DNA of 64,000 bases, from assembly GCA_032988165.1 (NCBI GenBank), contig JANTQF010000025.1:1-64000 (forward strand), in the 5' to 3' direction. The stretch comes from Emmonsiellopsis sp. PD_33. Taxonomy: Eukaryota; Ascomycota; Eurotiomycetes; Onygenales; Ajellomycetaceae. The notes under the pieces are model-generated. The model saw nothing but the letters and a program-made list of their open reading frames with translations, did no database searches and had not been told where the DNA came from. This document shows, one piece after another, positions 47,452 to 60,117 of the stretch; within the stretch, counting starts at the first letter, position 1, and every line of letters begins with the position of its first letter. The translations under genes were made by a program, and so were the position numbers.

Positions 47452-48527
47452 TCACATAAAATCATCATCGTCCAAATCATCCCCATGATACGCGGTAGTA
47501 TCCACATGACTCTCTCTCGTCGCAACCAGACTCGTCTTCGTCTTGGCCGCCTTGCTCTTCTTCCCGCCCTTATCCTGCGCCTTCTCCTCCTTCAACTTCT
47601 CATTGCTCGCCGCCGTCAGCGCGCTAGCAACCTTCTTGATATCACTACTAGGCAGCTCCTTGACAAGCTTCTTCGCGAAATCCTGCACCCAGATCGAATA
47701 CTGCGGCTTCTTCGACTGCGCCGTCAGCAGCGGGATGAGCGCATTGGTCAGCTCTGTGAACTGCGTCTTGGTCGCGGGGGTGAAGAGCGGGATGGCGGAG
47801 AGGTCGATGGATTTCGTGGGGTCGTTTTTGTCGCTGATGACGGCGGATTTGGGCGCGGCACGGCGCCGGTTCAGGTCGAGGTCGCCGATGAGGTCCTCGG
47901 CGTGCTTGAGATCGGACTCTTTCTCTGTGCGGCGCAGGCGGGCGCGCGCGGCGGCGTCATCCTCGTCCTCGTACTCCTCGTCGGAGGAGCCGCCTTCCTC
48001 CTCTCGCCGTTTTCGGTTGGCGGCCTTGTGTTCTTCTATCCGCTGGGTGCGCGATTTCTTCTTCGCGGCGGCTTCAGCGTCTGCTTTCGCCTTCTCTGCC
48101 GCGGCTTTGACGGCCTTTTCGCGCTCGACTTCGCTGTCTTCGGCGGCTTCCCAGTCATCGACGACCTAGCATTCCAAACGAGCAGTCAGCGTTGCATTCT
48201 CATTTAGGATAGCATGTGTAAACGGCAGGACATGGGAATAACATAACATACGTCATCACTATCCTCCTCGTCGTCGAACTTGCGACGCTGAGCAGCAACC
48301 AAGGGAGGGGAAGAAGGAGGGGTGCTCTCCTCTTCTTCGTCTACTTCAAGCAAGCGCCAAAAAACGCAGCATCAGGTTAGCCTGTGATCCCGCATAATGT
48401 GTGCATGGCCTGCATAGAGTAGAGGCAGACCGCCATTTGGCGATACAGTAGCAGGCCCCTCCTCGCGAGCCCGCTGCTGGCAGGGACTGACGTGGGAAAA
48501 TAACATACCCCACTTCGAAGGCGCCAT
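47452..48527 (-). CDS. HCR1: Translation initiation factor eIF3 subunit J (Hcr1)
   Basis: Three exons, 48527-48509, 48340-48252 and 48165-47452, give 273 residues. The start MAPSKW and acidic stretch (DEEEE, DDEEDSDD) followed by DDWEAAEDSE are the hallmark of eIF3j. A Lys/Ala/Glu-rich coiled coil then precedes the conserved core (DKNDPTKSIDLSAIPLFTP, FVKELPS-like KKLVKELPSSDIKKV) and the C-terminal DDLDDDDFM. The protein is loosely bound to eIF3 and helps 40S recruitment and ribosome recycling in the cytosol. The first exon encodes only six codons plus one base. Confidence 0.93.
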
Positions 48528-49029
48528 GGCCGGCAGAAAAAAAAGTTGCGGGAGCGATAGGGAAATCTGCGTAAGACGTGGATATGTGGTAGGACGAGCG
48601 GGCTAGCGTGTAGGACGCAGCGCGAGATGCGGCTGGAGCAGGTGAGGTGCAGAGGGAGCGAGGTCGAAGAGGAGAGGTGGTGGTGGTGTTCGGGAGATAT
48701 TTTTCGTTGTTGCCCAAAGCCCGTTTGACTCCCGGCCCAACCGCCAGCTGCCATTGGCGGGGCAGACTCGGCCAGGCACGTGCCCGCTAAGCCCGTTCGG
48801 GACGTCTCAGGGGCAACCCGCGAGGAGATTTCGGATAAATACATAGGCGGGATAGGGGCAATATAGCAGGAGTCATCTATCTTAATTAATGTGGCTCAAG
48901 TATGGCTTTTTATTTTAATACTATCTCGCCATTCTCGCTAACAAAATATTCCATCCCCCCATGCCTTCCAGCCTCTTTTTCATACCGTTTTCCGTTTTGT
49001 TTGGGTCATTGCTCGTCATTCGTCGTCAC
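48528..49029. other. eIF3j promoter and enolase 3' flank
   Basis: About 500 bases between two minus-strand genes. GC-rich near eIF3j, AT-rich near enolase. No gene. Confidence 0.5.
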
Positions 49030-50584
49030 TTAGATCTCAACAGCGTTGCGGAACTTCTCGCCCGCGTAGATCGCGTTGGAGCCCAGCTCCTCCTCAATGC
49101 GGAGGATCTGGTTCAGCTTGGCCAGGCGCTCAGAGCGCGCCGGGGCTCCGGTCTTGATCTGGCCAGATCGCAGACCAACAACAATGTCCGCAATGGTGAC
49201 ATCCTCAGTCTCGCCAGAGCGGTGGGAAACCATCACGCCCCAGCCACCAGCATACGAGTCCTTGGCAGCCTGGATCGACTCCGTGAGAGTGCCGATCTGG
49301 TTGACCTTGAGGAGGAGGGCGTTGCAAGACTTGAGCTCGATGGCCTTCTTGATGCGGAGGGGGTTGGTGACAGTGAGGTCGTCGCTAAAGAATCATGTCA
49401 GTAGGTGCAACTCTACTTGAAGTTCATGGGTTGGAACATACCCGACAATCTGGAAGTCAGAGGTCTTGAAGAAATAGCTCCACGCCTCCCAGTCGTCCTC
49501 AGCGAAGGGATCCTCAATGCTGACAATAGGGTACTTGCTGGCCAGCTGCTTGTACAGGTCAGCGAGCTGCTCATACGTGAGCCACTTGCTCTTGTCGCTG
49601 TCGGGATTCTTGAAGTCCAAGTCGTATTTCTTCTCGTCGGCCTTGTAGAACTCGCTCGACGCAACGTCCATGGCAATCTTCATCTGGCCAGTGTAGCCGG
49701 CCTGCTCAATGGCGTCGGTGATCAGGTCGAGAGCCTCCTCGGGGCTCTGGATATCAGGAGCAACTCCTCCCTCATCACCGACATTGCCAGCAGACTGGCC
49801 GTACTTCTTCTTGGCGAGAGCCTTCAGCTTGTGGTAGACCTCAGCACCCTGGCGCAGACCCTCAGAGAAGGAGGGGGCGGAGCTATACAATAAGCATAGG
49901 AACAATAACTTCAGAGCTAATCAGGAGGCCTACCTTGGGACAATCATGAATTCCTGGAAAGCGAGACGGCCACCAGCGTGGGAGCCTCCATTGAGCACGT
50001 TCTGGAAGGGGACGGGGAGGACATAGGGCTTCTTGGTGCCAGCAAGGTCGGAAACGTGGGCATAGAGGGGAACACCCTTCTCAGCAGCACCGGCCTTGGC
50101 AATGGCCAAACTGACACCGAGGATGGCGTTGGCGCCCAGCTTAGACTTGTTGGCGGTTCCGTCGAGCTTGATCAGGAAGTCGTCGACCTTGGACTGGTCC
50201 TTGACGTCGATGTTCTCTTTGATGACGGCGGGGCCAATGATCTCGTTGACGTTCTTGACGGCGGTCAACACACCTATTAGAAGAGACAAGTCAGCAATTA
50301 CACGCCGTACATGCGGGGCGTGTGTGTTTGAATTGCTCACCCTTTCCGAGCCACTTAGTCTTGTCACCGTCACGGAGCTCGCAGGCCTCATGCTGACCTA
50401 TCAATGGCTGTCAGTTTGCAATTCGACAAAACTCCAAAAGTGGTATATGAGGATAAATACCGGTCGAGGCTCCGGAGGGGACAATGGCGCGGTGAAGCCC
50501 GGTCTCAGTGACGACATCAACCTCAACGGTAGGGTTACCGCGAGAATCGTAGACGGAGCGGGCGTGGATCTTGGTAATAGCCAT
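49030..50584 (-). CDS. eno: Enolase
   Basis: Five exons, 50584-50461, 50397-50341, 50273-49934, 49882-49442 and 49384-49030, give 438 residues, exactly the common eukaryotic length. Start MAITKIHARSVYDSRGNPTVEV. Catalytic loop PSGASTGQHEA is assembled across the first intron. Also seen: GNVGDEGGVAPD (catalytic Glu region), SIEDPFAEDDW and DDLTVTNP (Mg ligands), and VMVSHRSGETED. It converts 2-phosphoglycerate to phosphoenolpyruvate in glycolysis. Cytosolic, usually highly expressed. Divergent from the RPT4 gene. Confidence 0.98.
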
Positions 50585-51672
50585 TCTGAAGGAGGTGAGA
50601 GACAATTAGTTCACTGTGTATATTGGAGGAAACTGAGAATGCCACAAAGAGTTGAGGAGAAAGAAGTTCTGAAATGGAGAGCTCGTAAGCTGCTCTGGCA
50701 TGTTCACCGGGCGTCCCGAACAGTCATGGATGATACAACACAATACAACAACACAAGCTAAGGGGGGAGCCAGTCTGTAGCTAGATTGCCATTGACAGTA
50801 GCTTGGCCAGGGCTGCCCATCAGGAGTCCAACCCTTCCAGAAGGCCTGGTGTGAGGGCTGTTTTGGTGGCGGTAGAGCGCATCAAGGTGGGATGGTGGGG
50901 CAACGAGGGGAAAAGCAGACTTACTTGGTCAATGGTCAATTGGGACAGCAATAGAGAGCAGAATGAAAGCAGACTTGTATGAAACAGCTGTAGAGGAGAG
51001 AGAGGGGAGAGGCAGAGAGAGAGGATGGTGATGGAGCGAGGAGGAGAGCAGGAAATAAATGATGACCGCTGCCCCTCCACAACAAAGCATCCATGGGTCC
51101 TGGCACTCGGAACTACACAGCATACACGGGTTGCTGACGGCTGCCGCCAGCCAACCACACGCGTCAGAAGGCGCTAGAATTGGGCTTCACCCGCACCATC
51201 GGGCAGTCTACAGCGATCGGCTCTATATTGGCATCGCGTTCCGATGTCTTCCAACGTTGGTTTTCTTGGTCGGGGCGGCACGGAGATGTTTTGGCGGTGC
51301 ACGAAAACGCGGAGGAGGGCGGTCACGTGGACTGTCCCTGGGTCATGTGATGGATGACTCAGAGTGTGCAAACAGTACAAACAAGAACAGCTGCAAACAG
51401 TGCAAACAGACTGACTAATCCTGCGCTGCTGGTCGCTGCAGTCCGCCTTAGTCATCCAAGCTTCTGGCGACAACGAAGAGCTCTGGAACCTGGAGAGAGA
51501 GAGAGAGAAAGAGAGATACTACGACCAACTATTGACACCCCCCTCCACCCTTCTGCTTCTACGACTCCCCACTGCAGCGCCCTTGTCCTCTTGATATCCA
51601 GTTTCTGTTTTTCCCTTCTCCCACGCCCGTGTCCTCCTCTCCCCCCCGACCCTCCCAACCACCTCCGTCATC
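50585..51672. promoter_or_regulatory. Divergent promoter, enolase / RPT4
   Basis: 1.09 kb between the two start codons. It carries GA/CT-rich tracts on both sides (near 50990-51050 and 51490-51520), as in many strongly expressed fungal genes. No TATA box or operator can be assigned with confidence. Confidence 0.55.
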
Positions 51673-53035
51673 ATGGACGGTGTTGATCATGAACGCGAAA
51701 CTGCCCTCGACGAGTACAAGAAGAGCCTGCTGGAATCGAGAGAATGGGAGGCAAAGCTCAAGTCGCTCCGGCTGGGCATAAAAGACCTGCAGAAGGAGTT
51801 CGACACCACAGAGGACAACATCAAGGCCCTGCAGAGCGTGGGTCAGATCATCGGCGAGGTGCTGAAGCAGCTGGATGAGGAAAGATGTCAGTCGTCTCTT
51901 GCTTGCGAATACATGTGCATGTTTCTTCGGTCCTGATGCTAATTACCGCCGTACAGTTATCGTCAAAGCCTCGTCAGGTCCCAGATATGTCGTTGGCTGC
52001 CGGTCCAAAGTCGACAAGGCCAAGCTCAAACAGGGCACCCGTGTCGCCCTCGACATGACCACCCTCACCATCATGCGCATGCTGCCCCGCGAAGTCGATC
52101 CCCTTGTCTACAATATGTCCCTCGAAGACCCCGGCCAAATCAGTTTCGCCGGTATTGGTGGCCTGAACGATCAGATCCGAGAGCTGCGGGAGGTTATCGA
52201 GCTGCCGTTGAAGAATCCAGAACTGTTCTTGCGTGTCGGCATAAAACCGCCAAAGGGTGTGCTGCTGTACGGGCCGCCGGGAACAGGGAAGACGCTGCTG
52301 GCGAGAGCTGTTGCTAGCTCGCTTGAGACGAACTTCCTGAAGGGTGTGTTTTTGTTCCCACCCATTGTTTGTTGGTAAAGTAACTAATCGTGACTAGTCG
52401 TCTCCTCTGCTATTGTTGACAAATATATCGGTGAATCCGCCCGGTTAATTCGAGAAATGTTCGGATATGCAAAGGAACATGAACCATGTATCATTTTCAT
52501 GGACGAGATTGACGCTATTGGCGGACGAAGATTCTCAGAGGGAACTTCTGCAGATCGGGAAATTCAGCGGACACTGATGGAACTGCTCAACCAGCTGGAT
52601 GGTTTCGATTATCTCGGAAAGACGAAGATCATCATGGCAACCAACCGACCGGATACGCTGGATCCAGCCCTGCTCCGAGCTGGTCGGTTGGACCGAAAGA
52701 TCGAGATCCCACTGCCAAATGAAGTTGGACGATTGGAGATTCTCAAGATTCATGCCAGCGGTGTCGCCATCGAGGGGGAAATCGACTTTGAGAGTATTGT
52801 CAAGATGAGTGATGGTCTGAACGGTGCCGATTTGCGAAATGTGGTAACGGAAGCGTAAGTCCTGTCTCTCCCCTATCTAAAAAATGAAACAATAGATGGC
52901 TAATATAAGATTAGTGGACTGTTTGCTATCAAGGATTACAGGGACACCGTTAACCAGGACGACTTCAACAAGGCCGTTCGCAAGGTGGCCGAGTCGAAGA
53001 AGCTGGAAGGCAAGCTGGAGTACCAGAAACTGTAA
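51673..53035 (+). CDS. RPT4: 26S proteasome regulatory ATPase subunit Rpt4
   Basis: Four exons, 51673-51886, 51957-52343, 52398-52854 and 52915-53035, give 392 residues. An N-terminal coiled coil (ALDEYKKSLLESREWEAKL) precedes the OB-fold region (VVGCRSKVDKAKLKQGTRVALD). The AAA module has Walker A GPPGTGKT (177-184), Walker B IIFMDEIDA (~232-240), and the second region of homology ATNRPDTLDPALLRAGRLDRKIE. Sequence details (DPGQISFAGIGGLNDQIRELREVIELPL) match Rpt4 rather than other Rpt subunits. It unfolds ubiquitinated substrates as part of the hexameric base of the 19S particle. Confidence 0.96.
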
Positions 53036-54139
53036 TTCGTAGCCTGCTTGACCTGCTATCTCTATATCCCATATCTCGACAACTGCCATGTCTATGTCCT
53101 CGTCTCCGGTGCATTTGAAGTCGTGTAAATTAGACTAGACTGCCCTGAAGCAGCGTTGATAGCCAATTCCAGCACCTCCCTATTTAATTCTTTTGGTTTA
53201 ACCTGGATTCAATCGATACCTCCTCTATGGCTATTTCCTTACCCCCTTGTCGTATTTCTACTCGCAGCGGGGTGGTGTTGCTGATCAAATATTGACCACC
53301 TTGCCTCATGCAAACCACCCCAAGCAAACATGTCAAACATCCATTCAAGACTTCGTCTTCCAACCACCATCTGAACTTCAAGAAACAACCGACACCATCT
53401 CCTTGCTTTACTCTAACTATATATTTATTTATATATGTGTAATATACGCGACTACTTCCATCCACGTTAACGCAATATTTCCGCCAATTGCGCGCAGCTC
53501 AGTGCGTGCTCCGGCCGTACTATTAAGTGAACCTCCGCCCAGCCACGCCTGACGGTGCGTCCATGAGCTCAAACAACTAGTTTCCACATCAATAGGCGGC
53601 GCGGAGCAACTGACTTTCCTCTCGTCTGTGAACAGCCGGGAAATTATTGTCTACGTACCGTCGATAGCGAGCCGGAACCACTGACGCGGTGGCTGGTGGT
53701 GTTTTCTCGGTCGATTTGCCTCCGCCGGTTCCCCATAACCATATAAAAAAAAGAGCTCCACCGCAGCTTGCCGGAATCCCGTCGCGATTTAAATACTAGT
53801 ATTATTAAATATCGACTCAAGAAACCTTTCTTTTTTTTTTTGCAAAAAGCTGGAGCTGACACTGACGACGGACCAATATCGAGTGATAAAGGGAGAAAAG
53901 AAGGACGGCACTCACCGGCAACGGCGGCTGTTCATACTATTGAGGACGGCAATCTTGCAATTCTCTACAGATCGGTCGACTGATTGACTGACTACTACCC
54001 TACCACGAAATAACCGCTTTACCAACCTCCGCTGCCAACTTGATGGGAGAGCAATAGAATCCCCAGGAACTCTCTCCTCTCTCTCCCTCCACCCCCAAAA
54101 CCACCCACGGGCCCTCACCAACCCGACTAAACCCACACC
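53036..54139. other. Intergenic, RPT4 3' flank and mannosidase promoter
   Basis: 1.1 kb with CT-rich sequence just upstream of the mannosidase start. No gene or structured repeat is seen. Confidence 0.5.
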
Positions 54140-56414
54140 ATGGCCTTCCAACTCCCTAACAATGTACCTATCTTCTCCTCGTCCCAGCGCACCCTTGAAA
54201 ACGACTACTGGCGCGCCACCCGCAACCAAGGCGACTCGGACTTCTCCTTTGCCAGCTTCGTAAACCCCAACAGCGACCTGCCCATGTACAAGGACAAACC
54301 ATACTATGCGCGGCAGGGGGCGCGGCGGATACGGCGGCGCAGACGCGTGATGTGGTTTATAGCGGCAGCTGTATTCTTGGGGATTATTTGGGTGCTTGTG
54401 GATAAGACGGCGCCGTCGTTGTCAAAAGTGGAAACCAAGCTTAGTGGGAAGCGAGGGAGCAGTTTGTGGAAGTGGATGAAGGCATTGGAGAAGAGTGGCG
54501 GTGCGGATGGGGATGGGGCGGCGAGCTCCAAGGGGGTCGATTGGGCGGCGAGAAGGGAGAAGGTGCGCGATGCGTTTATTGTTAGTTGGGATGATTATGC
54601 GGATCATGCGTGGGGTGAGTTCTCTTTTTTCCTTATGTTTGGGTGGTGGAGTGCGGGCATAGGCTAACATATGGTTTTTTCTTCGTATCTACAGGCCATG
54701 ACGTATACCATCCGAAGAAGAAGAAGGGTGAGGATATGATCAAGGGCGGGATGGGGTGGATGATTGTCGATTCCCTGGATACCTTGATGATGATGAACCT
54801 GACATCGCGGGTCCAAAACGCGAGGAAATGGATCCATAATTCGCTACATTACGATCAAGACCATGCCGTAAACACCTTCGAAACTACAATTCGAATGCTT
54901 GGAGGACTGCTTTCTGCGCATTACCTGTCGACTACTTACCCCGATCTAGCGCCTATTACGGATGATGATGCGGGGGCCCCCGGCGAGGATCTATATATTG
55001 AAAAGGCCACGGATCTAGCGGACCGTTTGCTCGGGGCATTCGATTCCCCATCGGGGATCCCATTTGCTAGTCTCAACCTTAACACAAGCAAGGGAGTTGA
55101 ATCTCATACGGATGGGGGCGCCTCGTCAACCGCTGAGGCGACCAGTGTGCAGCTGGAATTCAAATATCTCGCGAAGCTCACGGGGGAGACGAATTATTGG
55201 GAGCGGGTCGAGAAGGTGATGGAGGTGGTTGAATCGAATGGGCAAGAGGACGGGCTGCTTCCGATCTTCATTCAGCCGGATACTGGCAAGTTTCAGGGGA
55301 ATAATATTCGGCTGGGGAGTCGGGGTGATTCGTATTACGGTAGGTTTACAACCATGTCCTTCCCCGTTGTGTATGTTTCTTCCAGCTAATATTATTTCCA
55401 GAATACCTAATCAAGCAATATCTCCAAACCTCCCGCGAGGAACCTATCTATCTCGACCTCTGGAACGAAGCCCTCGCAGGCATCCGCAAACATTTAGTCA
55501 CCTACACAAAACACGCGTCCCTAACCATCATCGGCGAAAAACCCAATGGTCTCAAAGAGCGCCTAAGCCCCAAAATGGACCACCTCGTCTGCTTCATGCC
55601 CGGCACTATCGCCCTCGGCGCAACCGGCGGCCTCCCCATCTCCCAAGCCCGCAAATCCCCCGACTGGGGCCGCAAGCAGGAGGAGGAAATCCTCCTCGCC
55701 AAAGAACTCATGAAAACCTGCTGGGCCACCTACGTCGCCACAGCCACCGGCCTCGCGCCAGAAATCACATACTTCCAAATCGACAACCCGCCCCGAACCA
55801 TGAAAGACGTCCTCCCAGACCTCTCCAGGACCAACCCAAGCAAATCCACCGACGCAGACCTCCACATGATCTCCAAACCCCTCTACCCGCTCACAGACGA
55901 AAACAGCGCCTGGCGCAAGGACATCGAAATCCACGCCCAAGACAAACACAACCTCCAACGGCCCGAAACCGTCGAGTCCCTCATGTACATGTACCGCATC
56001 CTCGAAGACGACACCTACCGCCACTGGGGCTGGCAGATGTTCAAGTCCTTCGTCAACCACACCGCCATCATCCAGAAGGACAAGAACCCGCCCATCCAGC
56101 ACCACGAGTTCGCAAACGTCGACTCGGAAACGAAGCGCAAGCAGCCCTCGGCGCACATCCGCGCCTTCACGTCGCTCGCGGACGTCGATACGCTGCCCGC
56201 GGTGCAGAGGGATAATATGGAGAGCTTCTGGTTGGCGGAGACGTTGAAGTATTTTTATTTGTTGTTTAGTGAGAGGGACTTTTTGCCGTTGGAGGGGAAT
56301 GTTTTTAATACGGAGGCGCATGTGTTTCCGAGGTTTCAGTTGGGGAGCTTGTTTAAGACGGGGTGGAAGAGGAGGCATGGGAAGGGGGGGTTGGGTGGGT
56401 GGTTTGCTTCGTGA
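54140..56414 (+). CDS. Class I alpha-1,2-mannosidase (GH47), type II membrane protein
   Basis: Three exons, 54140-54614, 54695-55339 and 55402-56414, give 710 residues. A cytoplasmic tail with a basic cluster RRIRRRRR sits directly before one membrane helix (~70-87), giving a type II orientation. The luminal GH47 domain starts RDAFIVSWDDYADHAWGHD and contains MGWMIVDSLDTLMMMNL, HAVNTFETTIRMLGG, TSVQLEFKYLAKLTG, GSRGDSYYEYLIKQYL, LVCFMPGTIALGA, RPETVESLMYMYRI, and ends at VFNTEAHVFPRF, the Ca2+-binding Thr region. The enzyme trims mannose from N-glycans in the ER or Golgi. ER-type (MNS1-like) versus Golgi-type was not resolved, hence no symbol. Confidence 0.93.
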
Positions 56415-57239
56415 GCGAGTGAGTGAGTGGGATTGTCTGTGGTGGTTATAGATGGTTTGAGGTGAGGTGTATATAAACCCCCCCATCTATGTCTGTTATG
56501 TTTGTATATATGTTGAATATTTAGGGTTTTTCTAGGTATTGTTATTGTTGTCATTATTGTTATTGTTACTTTGGGGGCTCAAAAGTGATAGAAGACCCTC
56601 CCCCCGGGCCCCTTTTTATTTGCAAATTTCATTTAATGCAGTTTCAGGTGACATCATTTGCTTTGGAAATTCCCGCCCATCATCCACCAGCCATCCATCC
56701 TTTATTTGTTGTCCGATGGACATCTTCTCCATCTATACATACACGTGGGGAAATTTCTCATCGTCACCTCTCATACTCACTTCATCCAACGTAAGTAAGT
56801 ACAAGCTTATCCATCTAGCACAGACACTTGCCTGGCATCAGCTTTTCCTTCACAGTAATATGGGCATCATATCATAGAAGTCTCTCTATCTATCTAGGTG
56901 GTTTTTTTCCTTTTTTTTTTTCCTACTCCTCTTTCTTCCCTTTCTTGTCTTCCTTCTGATCCATGGATCCGTCCTTTGAAACGTGATATTCATCAGCTAA
57001 TGATAAATTCAAAGTTAGATATTTACCCCGATTGCGCTTATACGTTCATATATGCGTGCAATGACTACCTCGGTCTACGGAGGAGCTTTCTCCTATTCTT
57101 TCATATCCCATCAATCATATCATAACTCATCAAAAACTGGCACCACCCCATCCATCCATCCATCCATCCATCCATCCATCCATCCATCCATCCATGCCAC
57201 ATGACGGAACCATAGTCCAAAATCAAGATATACATCGAC
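56415..57239. other. Intergenic between convergent genes
   Basis: About 825 bases with tetranucleotide repeats and T-rich tracts; contains the (CCAT)12 array just beyond the P450 stop. No gene. Confidence 0.5.
57148..57195. repeat. (CCAT)12 microsatellite
   Basis: Twelve perfect CCAT units, starting 45 bases past the P450 stop codon, probably in its 3' untranslated region (ATGG in the sense orientation). Confidence 0.95.
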
Positions 57240-59142
57240 TCATTGCGCCTCAACAAACTTAACCAAGCACTTATGCTCCGCCACCTTGGAGAACAACTCA
57301 TCATAAAACACCTCATACCGCGCCGTGATGCCAGGCGAATACTCTTCGAATCCCGGCGCGATCTCCGTCCTATATTTCCGATACACGGTTGCGAGGAGGG
57401 TGGTCATTTCAGCCATTGCAAGACTATTGGTTGTGTATAACATTAGCGATCTCAACTCGATCCCGTACTCATCTTGTCTTGAGATATAAACTGGGGACCA
57501 GGGATAGAACATATTCACTCACTGCATCCCAATACACATCCTCCCCCCACTCGAAAACGCCCAAAACCACTTCTTCATCGCCGCCACCTCCTCCGCAGAC
57601 CCCAGCCACCGCTCCGGATCAAACCGTAACGGATCCCTAAACACCTCCGGATTCCGATGCAGTCCGTACGGACTCATACTCACCACCGTCCCCCCCGGAA
57701 TCACAAATCCATCAATAACCTCCTCCCTATCCGAGAACCGCGGCTCAGACCCAGGCAGCGGCGCAAAGAGCCTCAAGGTCTCCTTCAGCACGGCATCAAG
57801 ATACGGCAACCGATCCGCCGCCACGGCGCGCACGACGCCATCCCCATCAACATCCCCCTCCTCATCAACGCCCAGCACCTCCGCGCGCAGCTTCTCCTGG
57901 AACGCCCGGTTCTTGGCCTGCGAGAGCGAGAAGATCGCCATCATCAGCGTGTCGCTGGTCGTGTCGATGCCCGCGAGCAAATGGTCCGCGCACTCGCTGG
58001 CAACGTCTAGCAGGTCCAGCGAGACGCCCTTGGCCGCGTTGTCGTGCACGGACCAGAGCTTGTTCATGATCGATTCCTCCGGCTGCTCCGCCGCGCTGCT
58101 GCTGCTGCTGCTGCTGCTGGGCTTTTCCAGCCCCTGCACGGCAGCGAGCCCGTGCGCGCGGATCCCCTCAAAGGTCGACGGCTGGCTCATGGGCAGTAGG
58201 TGCAGCGAGGCGATGAGGCTCCCCATCACCCCTGCGCGCGTGTAGAGCCAGTTTGTCAGTGAGGGGAGGTGGACTGAGAACCAGGTCAGGCGCCTGCGGG
58301 CTGGGTTGAAGATTGCGTCGAGTAAAGTGCGGTCTTTGGCGGAGCCGGTGAGGCAGGCTGTTGCACCGCCGCCGGAGGCGGGGCCGTAGACGAATTTGGA
58401 GATTGAGTCGAGGGAGAAGTAGTGGAGGGCTGAGAAGATTTCTAGGGGTGCGTTGTTGGTGCGGGTTGCTTCGGAGGCGATTAGGGAGAGGAATTGGGCG
58501 GTTTTTTCTTGCACCATGGTGGTGTTGCGCGGGGAGAGGATGGAGGTTTTGGAGTAGGCGTGGTTTAGGAGTTTCTTTCGAGCTGTTTGGGGGTAGATTA
58601 TGGTGTTAGGGCTGGCTTTTGCTTCAAATAACCATCTCCCTCCCCCCCCCCTTTTTATATTCATAATTCTCTCTCAACTCCCACCAAAACCAAACACCCT
58701 TTCACGTATATATATATCATCACGATTACTCACCCCCATGCTCCCTCATCCCCGCAAACGTAAACAAATTCTGCCTCCCATAAACATCAAACATGCGATA
58801 AAACGCACCCCTCTGAAACCCGCTGCCGGCACCATAGATCCTCTTCAACGCCGCGAGGCTGCGAAAGGACACCTCGTTCGGCCCGACCCGCACCACATCG
58901 CCATACTTATTATGCAGCGCCTCAATGGCCCGTGTCCGCTCGCCGATGTAGTCGTCATATGCCAGCCGCCATTTCGACAGCGCGTAGGATTTGGGGCCCG
59001 GCACGCGGCGGAGCGGGGAGGCGAGGAGGTTTGTGTAAATGCTGTGGAGGGCGAGGAGGGCGAGGAGGAGGGTGAGGGCTGTGAGGAACTTGAGGGGGGT
59101 TTGGGAGAGGAGGATGGAGGGGGGGAGCGGGTGGTTGGACAT
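57240..59142 (-). CDS. Cytochrome P450 monooxygenase (second)
   Basis: Three exons, 59142-58734, 58582-57523 and 57423-57240, give 550 residues. N-terminal membrane helix ([20 protein letters not shown]), hinge [15 protein letters not shown]-helix [11 protein letters not shown], ExxR in [20 protein letters not shown] motif, and heme loop [14 protein letters not shown] with Cys ~486. The heme loop is completed only by splicing (ATG CA + T). The layout resembles fungal P450s acting on small aromatic or isoprenoid compounds; the substrate is unknown. A polyserine run (nine Ser, TGCTGC-type codons in complement, ~58085-58121) sits in a surface loop and is likely length-variable. Confidence 0.92.
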
Positions 59143-60117
59143 GGTGATTGATTGTTGGTGCATGTAGTAGTTATGATGAGGGGTAGGGAGGGACAAATGA
59201 AGATAAGAAGTTAGATATTTACTTGTGCTCGCTCCTCTGCGAGATGCTGGCACATTTCCCAACCCATCTCCATGTATATGGCCTTGGGGAGATGGATATA
59301 TAGCTAGTAGTTATTTAGTCACACAACTACTCGGCAAACCCAACGCTGTTCGGTACAAAAGCGCAACCGGTGAATTAGTAAATAAGCTTCGCTATCTCTA
59401 TTATTACCGTGCATATTTCAGGTTTCCCGGTTAGGTATTGCCTTCGTATTCCCGTTACATTGGGCAGTACGACCATGGACAATCGGGTTATCATGTCCAT
59501 AACCATGGGAATAGTTACTAGTACTAGTACTAGCAGGCAATGCGTGGTGGCTTGTGGAGAGGGCCCTTTATTGGCAGCATTAGCTATTATCAGCAACCGT
59601 TTTGGTTCGTAGCGGACGGGCCGATGGGTTGATTTCATTGTCTAGGCCGGTCTGATATTGGCCTTCGCTCTGTCCGACGGGCAGACAGGGGGGATGACGC
59701 TAGACTGATAAGGATCGAATATCCCTATCTACAGACTAGAGTTTAATGCGGAGCGTTTCTTGGGAGAGTGGGATAATGCGGGGAAGATTGGCTAGCTAAG
59801 GGGAAATCTGGTGCTGCTGGGCGATCCTTTGTTTTATATTTCTTTTGTTCGGATTTTTTTTTGTTGGAAAGACGAAGGAGAAATACTTGAAATGGAAAGG
59901 GGGAAAGAGATATGTGGTCTACGAGAGATATAATCCTGCTTTCTCCTTCTCTATTATATCAAATTCAGGGATGATCGAAAATAACTATATGAGTGCGCTG
60001 CACATGAGATTAACAAAGGAATGAAATGACTTAGCAAGCCAATACATGTAGGTAAGTAAAAAAATAGCAAGGCAAACCCTCCATGCTTGTCCACACCTCC
60101 AGACCATTCCATACCCC
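59143..60117. other. P450 promoter and permease 3' flank
   Basis: About 975 bases between two minus-strand genes. Includes a tactag triplicate near 59517-59532. No gene recognised. Confidence 0.5.

Noticed and set aside
57148..57195. Tandem array as a CRISPR-like or minisatellite structure
   Set aside because: It is a simple 4-base microsatellite with no spacers.
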